A DNA stretch of 64,000 bases, taken from contig JBITNC010000001.1 of NCBI GenBank assembly GCA_050084985.1, forward strand, positions 91,760,001-91,824,000, written 5' to 3'. The notes beneath the pieces were generated by a model. The model was not told where the DNA came from, did not search any database, and saw only the letters and a program-made list of their open reading frames with translations. Shown here piece by piece: positions 58,155 through 64,000 of this stretch. Origin of the DNA: Nageia nagi (Eukaryota; Pinophyta). A program made the translations under genes and the position numbers. Position 1 is the stretch's first letter. Each line of letters opens with the position of its first letter.

Positions 58155-59025
58155 TGTTAATTAGAAAATCAACCCTATTAGCAAATAAGATAAATATAAT
58201 TAATACAAAATGAAATTTTATTAATTTTTTGGAAGACCTTGATATTACAAACTTCATATCACTAGATATGATTGCCTTATGAAAGGGCTTTTCTCAACAT
58301 ATACATATAAAAAATAAACTATATGGAGTATATAGATAGAGGGTCATTGATGACCCTTATTAGAATGCTGGTGACTGAGATGAAATGCTAACACCCAATG
58401 TTGAGTCATTAATGATTGTATGATTTCAAATTTTATGATTACTTTGAATCACTTTCTCTAATTCTAGCTTTTTATTATTTGTATCTACGATGCCTCTTGA
58501 ACATTACTACATATTAATACCTATTAACTCTACACACATGCTAAAACAACACATTAAAATATACCTGTACTCTTTATGAAATCATAACATAAGGAAGACA
58601 AACATATAATAGTACTCAAACTGAAATGATGCTCACATTTCAATAGCATAACTTTACTTCAAAATTTAGGTCACTATTTTCTATTTGTTGCTAGTATTTA
58701 TAGATTTTTAATGGTTATTTATGGAATTTTTGAAAGCTAAAAAGGAGGAGTCAAAGTTTATCACCAGCTCAAAATGACCAAAGGGATTTCACATCTAGTG
58801 ATAATGTAGGTAATGACTCATCCTTTTTATCCATAGTTTCAAGAAGAGGATGAACCTTACAATTCATTTTCTATTTTTTGTGTTTTGTTTTTTTCATTGT
58901 AGAGTCATTAATGATCTTAAGTGGACATCAATGACCTAAACTGATTTCCAATGATTAGCTTAATCATTGATATTTTATGTCTTTTGATTTTTAATGTATA
59001 AGTGGATCATATTTCAATGTCTACA
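58155..59025 (-). repeat. gypsy-3 5' LTR
   Basis: Plus-strand start TGTTAATTAGAAAATCAACC, end TGTCTACA; aligns with 41392-42274. About 8 percent difference over the first 200 bp by eye, mostly transitions. Confidence 0.9.
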
Positions 59026-60503
59026 TATATGTCTTACGTTAAAAGAAATTGCAATACTTGCAAAAAGTGATTGCATAATAATGGTTAAATTAATTGCTTT
59101 GTAAATTAACTTTGATCATTTTCTTTAAAAAAATACTAAACAAAGCATATGATTTGCAAACTATCATAGTATTTTACCTTAAAAAATTTATCCAAAAACT
59201 TTAAGAAAATATTTTGATACTTATCAAATACTATATTTGCAACATTATTACTTAAAAAAGCTATTAAAGCTATTAAAAAATAGATCAAACTTATAATTTT
59301 CATATAGGATTTAGAAAAATTAGAAAAGATCACACTCCTTTTCATGAAGTGGGAAAACAAAATTTTCCACATGGTAAGTTTAACCAATTGGTGTAATTTG
59401 TATTTAAATACTTTAACAAAAAATTAAAAATTGATGTTAACACTTACTACCACATGGCAAAAATTAGTAAATATAGGATAATTCAATAGGAATGTTTGGT
59501 TTTTGGAAAACCATATCCCATTTACTTTTTTAGAAAAAATCCATATCCCATGTGCTAAAAATAGGTAACATACGCCTTTTTAAAAAGTTTCCCCTTTTTA
59601 AAATCCTTTACTTTTCCTTTAAAAAAAAAAAAACTTGCCTTTTTTGTTGTTGTTTTTCTTAAAAGGATTCTCACTAAAATTATATTAGAGAAAATAAAAG
59701 GTTAGTGCAAACTTATCATGCACTTGAATTGCTTTCTTTTTTTAAAAAAAGAAAAAGAAAAAAAAAACCTTCTTTTTTAAAAAACTTTTCCTTTGTTTTT
59801 TAATAGGTTGTGCATGCATGCAATAATGAATGTTTTTTTTTTTTTCATGCATGCAATAATGCATGCTTTTTTTTTATGCATGTAATAATGTATGTTTTTT
59901 TTTTTAATTGCAATCACAAAAAAAATTGCAACTAAAAAAAATAATAGATTTTTTCTATTTTTTTAAAAATAGATTTTGCATGGAACCAATTTGCATGCAA
60001 CTAGATTTGGTATGCAACCAAATTTTACATGCATGAAATCATGCATGCACATTAATGTTTACAAACTTATTGTAAAAAAAAATGGGCAATAACATTATAG
60101 CAATGTTGTAAAAACAAAAATTGCAAGATTTTTAACTTTTTCTATACTAAATAGAAACTTGTAATTTTAAGCTATAACAACTCATTTTAAGTAAATTTAC
60201 TCAAAATTTGCATACTAGTACTACACATTAAGCAATTTTATTGAAAAATTACAACTAACAAATTGTTAGAAAAAATAATTGCATAGTAAAAATTGAACTA
60301 ACATGTTCTTTAATCAAATTTTGCTAGACTTAAGCTCATCATCAAGATACCAACAAAAAGGTTAGTGATTAAAGAAAAAAATTGACAAGACAAGGTAAAT
60401 TATACCTTCAAACCCTTTTACCTCAACACTTGATGGAGAGAGAAGAGGAATGGACATTCAAAGCTATTGAAATGGAGACTCCAAGAATGGCTCTAATACC
60501 ACT
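59026..60503 (-). other. copia-E leader with CATGCATG cluster and primer site
   Basis: Non-coding. Between 59805 and 60060 there are three spaced units of CATGCAATAATG type and about ten CATGCA/TGCATG hexamers separated by poly-T. The primer site, complement of GGCTCTAATACCA (60489-60501), reads TGGTATTAGAGCC. A donor-like GAG|GTAAAA lies at 60424-60416 on the element strand. Confidence 0.7.
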
Positions 60504-60944
60504 TGATGGAATTGAAGGATTCCATTTAACCAAGATCTCCTTGGAGTTTCTTCAATAAGAATGTGTCATTCATCCATTTAACAAAGGTAAGAAACAATCA
60601 CACAAAAGATAACATACAATGTATAGTGGTTCCTCTATCTCTTGGGAGTACATCCACTTTGAACCATCATTTTATTACTTTCTCAAAAGATAACTCTCTT
60701 ACAAATTTTCAAGACAAGCATTACCATGCTTGATCAAGTTTGATAAATTTTTTTTTTTTAATAATAAGAGGAGTAGCTCTCTATTTATAAGAACTAACCC
60801 ACCCTTTAACCTTCCTTTTACCCAAGGGTAAGGTTAAAGGTGTTTCTATATTTATTCCTCTTTCTATTTTTATTCCTTTAATACTTAAAGTATATTTTAC
60901 ATTAAAGAGAAATATTACACAATATTACATTACAATTTCCAACA
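60504..60944 (-). repeat. copia-E 5' LTR
   Basis: Plus-strand start TGATGGAATTGAAGG, end TTTCCAACA, followed by AACAT (60945-60949). Aligns with 38831-39312. Confidence 0.92.
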
Positions 60945-62485
60945 AACATCCCATACATAAATTCACAAAAGTAATAAATAGCCACTTTTTGCAAAAGGAA
61001 AAAGCATTATTTATTTACATTATCATATATGAAAGCATCTTCTAGATCTGGGCAAATTTGCTAGAATGTTTGATCTCTTTAACTTGCAACCCCACTATTT
61101 ACACATTCACTTGCTTTATTGGGTGGTTGTCTACCATAAATACACATAATTATTCATCTTGATTGAATATAGTAAAGAAAACTATTTACAATAAATATTA
61201 CAACTATGTTAGATTACACAATGAATAAGTAAAAATATCATGATCATCTAGAAATTTGCAATTTTTGAGTAGTTTTATCCATTGAGTCGCAATCTTCTTT
61301 ACATGTCATTAACTACTCTTTTTTGGATATGTAGTTGATTGAATAAGTATTTATCTACAATTTGATAGGTAATATCTAGTATTATGTTATGTAAAAAGTT
61401 ATCTACTTCTCTGTAACCATTGATGATCCATATTATACTTTTGATTGAATAGAGTAATGGGGGCCATGAATAATATATCAACTTAGTTTGAGAAGAAACT
61501 TCCACTATTATATGGAATGAGTTGAAGTTGACACATTAATAAGGCCTTGAGGTTCAAAAACTTAATATCAAGTGGAATTGGTTGTTATTTCTTGCCCAAC
61601 ATTACTTTCTTAATTTAGTGGGTTCTATTTCTCTTCATTGGGCTTTATTGACAATCTAACTCTTCTTAGTATCCATCAATTTTAGCCAAAAGTTTTGACA
61701 TTATTGCTCAAAATTGATGGGTTGTATTTGTTATCTTCATGAAATATCACCCACCATTGCTTGTTTTGGGACTTGTTGATTTTTCATAAAAATGATGATG
61801 TCACTACTAAAAATCGATGGGTGATGTTTACTTCTGGGTATCTCCTGCTAAGTATTTGGACATAAATTGGGCTTATATTTTCAACAAATCTGAATAATGT
61901 ATTCATAATAACTCTTGAGATTGTATTTATGATAACTTTTGGACACTATATTTATAATAACTCTTGGACACTGTATTTACAATAACTCTTGGACATTGTA
62001 TTTATGATAACTTCTAAACATTGTATTTATAATAACTCTTGGATACTATATTTACAATAACTCTTAGACACTATATTTACAATAACTTTTGGACTTTTTC
62101 TTAGACTTTCACTACCCATAAATAATACAATGCTACTCAATATGATACATTTGCTCTTATACATGAGTCTTTTATATATATAGTTCCTAGCCTTTTGACT
62201 ATTAACATGACTAAACTTTATCACTGGGAGTTATTGCAACACTTGCTATATTTTGACTAAAATTTTTTAAGGAAAAATATCTAATACCAAGACTTATATA
62301 TACAATAGCTAGATGTTAACAACATACAAAACTTTTTAGACTCAATTCAAAAAAAATATTAAATACATGTGAATGGAAAAGGGAAAAGGGAATAGGAACT
62401 AGGGAGAATTTCTTGAAACAAATGAAAGAATAAAAGAATGATAGTGTGTTACCCCATACTCAAAGTACAATTCTAAAGGAATATA
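60945..62485 (-). repeat. gypsy-2 5' LTR, right part
   Basis: Continues the LTR interrupted at 38830; matches 26677-28063 and ends GGAATATA. It has about 120 bp near 61450-61580 that the other LTR lacks. Confidence 0.9.
61897..62100. repeat. Minisatellite of 25 bp in gypsy-2 5' LTR
   Basis: Eight adjacent units of 25 bp (first one shorter), consensus TTTATAATAACTCTTGGACA plus CTGTA, with few differences between neighbours. Same array as 27490-27690. Confidence 0.9.
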
Positions 62486-63579
62486 GTTTTTCATAATGTA
62501 TCACTCCAAATGAATGATCTTCCATTTCATTTAAGTGGTATGCAACCAAAAGCAACATTCCTCCATGAGTGTATGTGTGGATTCATCATATGAATCTCCT
62601 ACAAATTTTGGGTGAGATGGCTCCTCCATGAGGCATACTCCATCATAAAAATTTTGATATTATCCCTCCTCCATTAGAAAATGTACATCCATCTCATCTT
62701 GATGGTATTCATCCACTTTGGAGTGATATTCAAACAAGAAATAATTCTCATAGAATTATGCTTCAATACTTATCTCTTCAATGAGACATTCATCCTCCTT
62801 GTGATCAATGTGAAGGTCTTCAAAAGATGCCATTCCCATAAGAGGTTCATTAATACACTTTTTCATTTCATCATATTCTCCCTTTAAAATAAATAATTCA
62901 CCTTCCATAGCTTCATAAAACATATGCCTCCAATAATGAGGGTTTCAAAATAAGCTTTACCTTCTCCTCTCTTCTCTATAAGAATAAGTTCATCCATATG
63001 AATCTAATCTATGAGAGTTGTACAAGGCCTCACACTAGGCTCCTTCACATCCTCTTCAAGAAAGGATTCTCCATACCATGTATGCCTTCATAAGACATGG
63101 CTTCGCATAAGCCTTTACCATAACACTCTTCAAACATATATACCTCCCCATAATAAGAGCAAGGATGTCCATAAAAATAATATGAGTCTTCATAAGACTC
63201 TACAAAATCATGGTTTGGTATAGAAAAAGGTTATTCTTTGCTCAAATAATCTCCATGAGTTTCCTCATCACACCCATAAGCATCTTGTATTCTCTTCCAT
63301 GCATTTATAGTTGTTCCACAACTTGAATGAGTGGAAAAATACATTTTCAACACCTTTTATTAAATCCATAAGAGCCAAGTGATTTTGATATTTTCCCTCT
63401 TTGTTTAACCTCTCCTTTTCTTTTTCAAGCATGCTCCATGTGAGGGGTTCTTTATAGTTACCTTCTATAATACTCTAAATATTTTTATCCATTAAAAAAG
63501 TCTTCATTCTTATGCTCTAATAAGTATAATCTTCACCATAAAATTTTGGAATCTCTATGCCCTCAAACATGGTGGCCAT
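62486..63579 (-). pseudogene. copia-C gag with acidic extension
   Basis: Start chosen at the ATG complement 63577-63579 (MATMFEGIEIPKFYGEDYTY), a typical copia Gag beginning; then IRMKTFLMDKNI and SIIEGNYKEPLTWSMLEKEK, with Trp codons turned to stops. Frameshifts follow (TTINAWKRIQDAYGCDEETH near 63300). From about 62880 the text is acidic and repetitive: MGMASFEDLHIDHKEDECLI, then EEISIEA, YFLFEYHSKVDEYHQDEMDV and VCLMEEPSHPKFVGDSYDES. The reading is cut at 62485 by gypsy-2 and resumes at 26321. No zinc knuckle seen. Confidence 0.7.
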
Positions 63580-63775
63580 CCAATAATAGTGCATTGTGAT
63601 GGACTCTCAACTAGAAGAAACTCATTCATACTTACAAAAGGTTGTTGGGTAGAGAATTGTTGTTGGTAACCATATTGCTCAACATAATAAAATAATAGAC
63701 TACAATCTTATTGAAATAATGTAATAAATTATTGCAATTACACCCACTAACTCTAATCTTATAGATCTTCATAAA

Positions 63776-63787
63776 GCTCTAATACCA
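63776..63787 (-). other. copia-C primer binding site
   Basis: Complement of GCTCTAATACCA reads TGGTATTAGAGC, tRNA-iMet type, three bases from the LTR. Confidence 0.85.
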
Positions 63788-63790
63788 TAA

Positions 63791-64000
63791 TAAGAAGTAT
63801 TCTACTTTCATTGATTTGGAAAAATGAAATCATTACATATACAGGTTTTTGGATAAACCCAAAAATAAACTATGCTAAATATAAACTCAAATTGCATGAT
63901 CAAAACTTGTTATAATCAAATCCAAAAGAAAATTAAAACATTATAAATCTACCCTCTCATGATAATAAATAACTAGATGAAATATGCACCTAAAATAACA
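63791..64000 (-). repeat. copia-C 5' LTR, truncated by window edge
   Basis: Matches 17473-17690 in order and orientation with about one change in ten. The rest lies outside the window. Confidence 0.85.

Larger units (their letters stand above)
41392..59025 (-). mobile_element. gypsy-3: Tat-like element (17.6 kb) with sense and antisense extra ORFs
   Basis: LTRs of 883 and 871 bp at 41392-42274 and 58155-59025. On the minus strand: leader, Gln-rich ORF start, gag, protease, RT, RNase H, archaeal-like RNase H, integrase, a sense ORF. A plant mobile domain ORF lies antisense near the 3' LTR. Flanks TGTAT (41387-41391) and TATAT (59026-59030) may be a target duplication with one change. The protease text YNILLERPWIKDMQ, the gag end DLIDEGKL and RT DYVDDLLAKSK are Tat-type. 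Confidence 0.9.
38831..60944 (-). mobile_element. copia-E: non-coding copia derivative nested in gypsy-2 LTR
   Basis: LTRs at 38831-39312 (3') and 60504-60944 (5'), TG...CA ends, target duplication AATAT/AACAT with the unfilled site AACAT visible in the other gypsy-2 LTR. Without gypsy-3 its internal DNA is about 3.6 kb and has no gag or pol. LTR, polypurine tract, primer site and the last 300 bp are related to copia-A, so a copia-A-like element could have supplied the proteins. Confidence 0.9.
26322..62485 (-). mobile_element. gypsy-2: Tat-like Ty3/gypsy element with extra ORF3, nested in copia-C
   Basis: 3' LTR 26322-28063 and 5' LTR 38470-62485, the latter split by copia-E. The internal region (28064-38469) encodes, on the minus strand, gag, protease, an archaeal-like RNase H, RT, RNase H, integrase and a long ORF3. 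Flanking GTTTG (26317-26321) and GTTTT (62486-62490) are a plausible target duplication with one change. It is the same lineage as gypsy-1 in order and sequence. Every ORF has stops. Confidence 0.88.
17473..64000 (-). mobile_element. copia-C: outer copia-like element, opened by two nested insertions
   Basis: The left LTR (17473-18128) and the start of a matching right LTR (63791 onward) enclose about 46 kb. Own internal sequence survives as three pieces: 62486-63790 (primer site and gag), 25573-26321 (acidic gag extension) and 18129-18794. The text YFLFEYHSK in the first piece and YFLLEYHSH in the second lie in homologous protein on the two sides of gypsy-2, which supports the joining. No protease, integrase or RT is visible in these pieces, so the copy appears gag-only. 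Orientation is from the primer site at 63776-63787. Confidence 0.75.

Overview
This window is a block of plant nuclear heterochromatin made almost entirely of nested LTR retrotransposons. I found no intact host gene. The DNA is AT-rich with few CpGs, apart from one GC-rich patch at 7.16-7.89 kb. Elements carry tRNA-iMet or tRNA-Arg primer sites, plant Ty1/copia and Ty3/gypsy (Tat-like) polyproteins, a plant mobile domain ORF and a decayed plant PPR gene. The repeat load, AT content and style of the PPR relic suggest a large-genome seed plant, perhaps a gymnosperm; this is inference.

Layout, left to right. (1) gypsy-1 (minus strand) runs from beyond the left edge to about 15.8 kb: ORF3, integrase, RNase H, RT, a second RNase H, protease, gag, tRNA-Arg PBS, 5' LTR. 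Its protease is split by copia-A (plus, 5797-12817), a young element with near-identical LTRs and a CGGTG target duplication. (2) A PPR pseudogene (plus, 15.8-16.6 kb) is cut by the 5' LTR of copia-B (plus, 16625-16998), whose leader is cut by copia-C. (3) copia-C (minus) spans 17473 to beyond the right edge and has been opened twice: by copia-D (minus, 18795-25572, LTRs of 1.9 kb) and by gypsy-2 (minus, 26322-62485). (4) The 5' LTR of gypsy-2 is split by copia-E (minus, 38831-60944), which has no coding sequence of its own. (5) copia-E is split by gypsy-3 (minus, 41392-59025), a Tat-like element with a sense ORF after integrase and an antisense plant mobile domain ORF. The chain B > C > gypsy-2 > E > gypsy-3 is five levels deep.

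The most unusual signals are these. gypsy-1 and gypsy-2 both encode a second, archaeal-like RNase H upstream of RT, while gypsy-3 has it in the usual Tat position after the RT-linked RNase H. gypsy-1 and gypsy-2 share a long sense ORF3 after integrase; in gypsy-2 it ends in a coiled coil. copia-A has five tandem hairpins near its 3' end whose arms covary. Three related copia families share a promoter-proximal inverted repeat with compensatory changes, and a conserved splice-donor-like site after the primer site. The copia elements A and D lack different parts of pol, C shows only gag, and E shows none, so this looks like a set of parasites moved in trans. Nearly all coding regions are broken, mainly by stops explicable as C-to-T changes. 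Domain calls were made by reading conserved motifs; no database search was run and boundaries inside degenerate regions are approximate.
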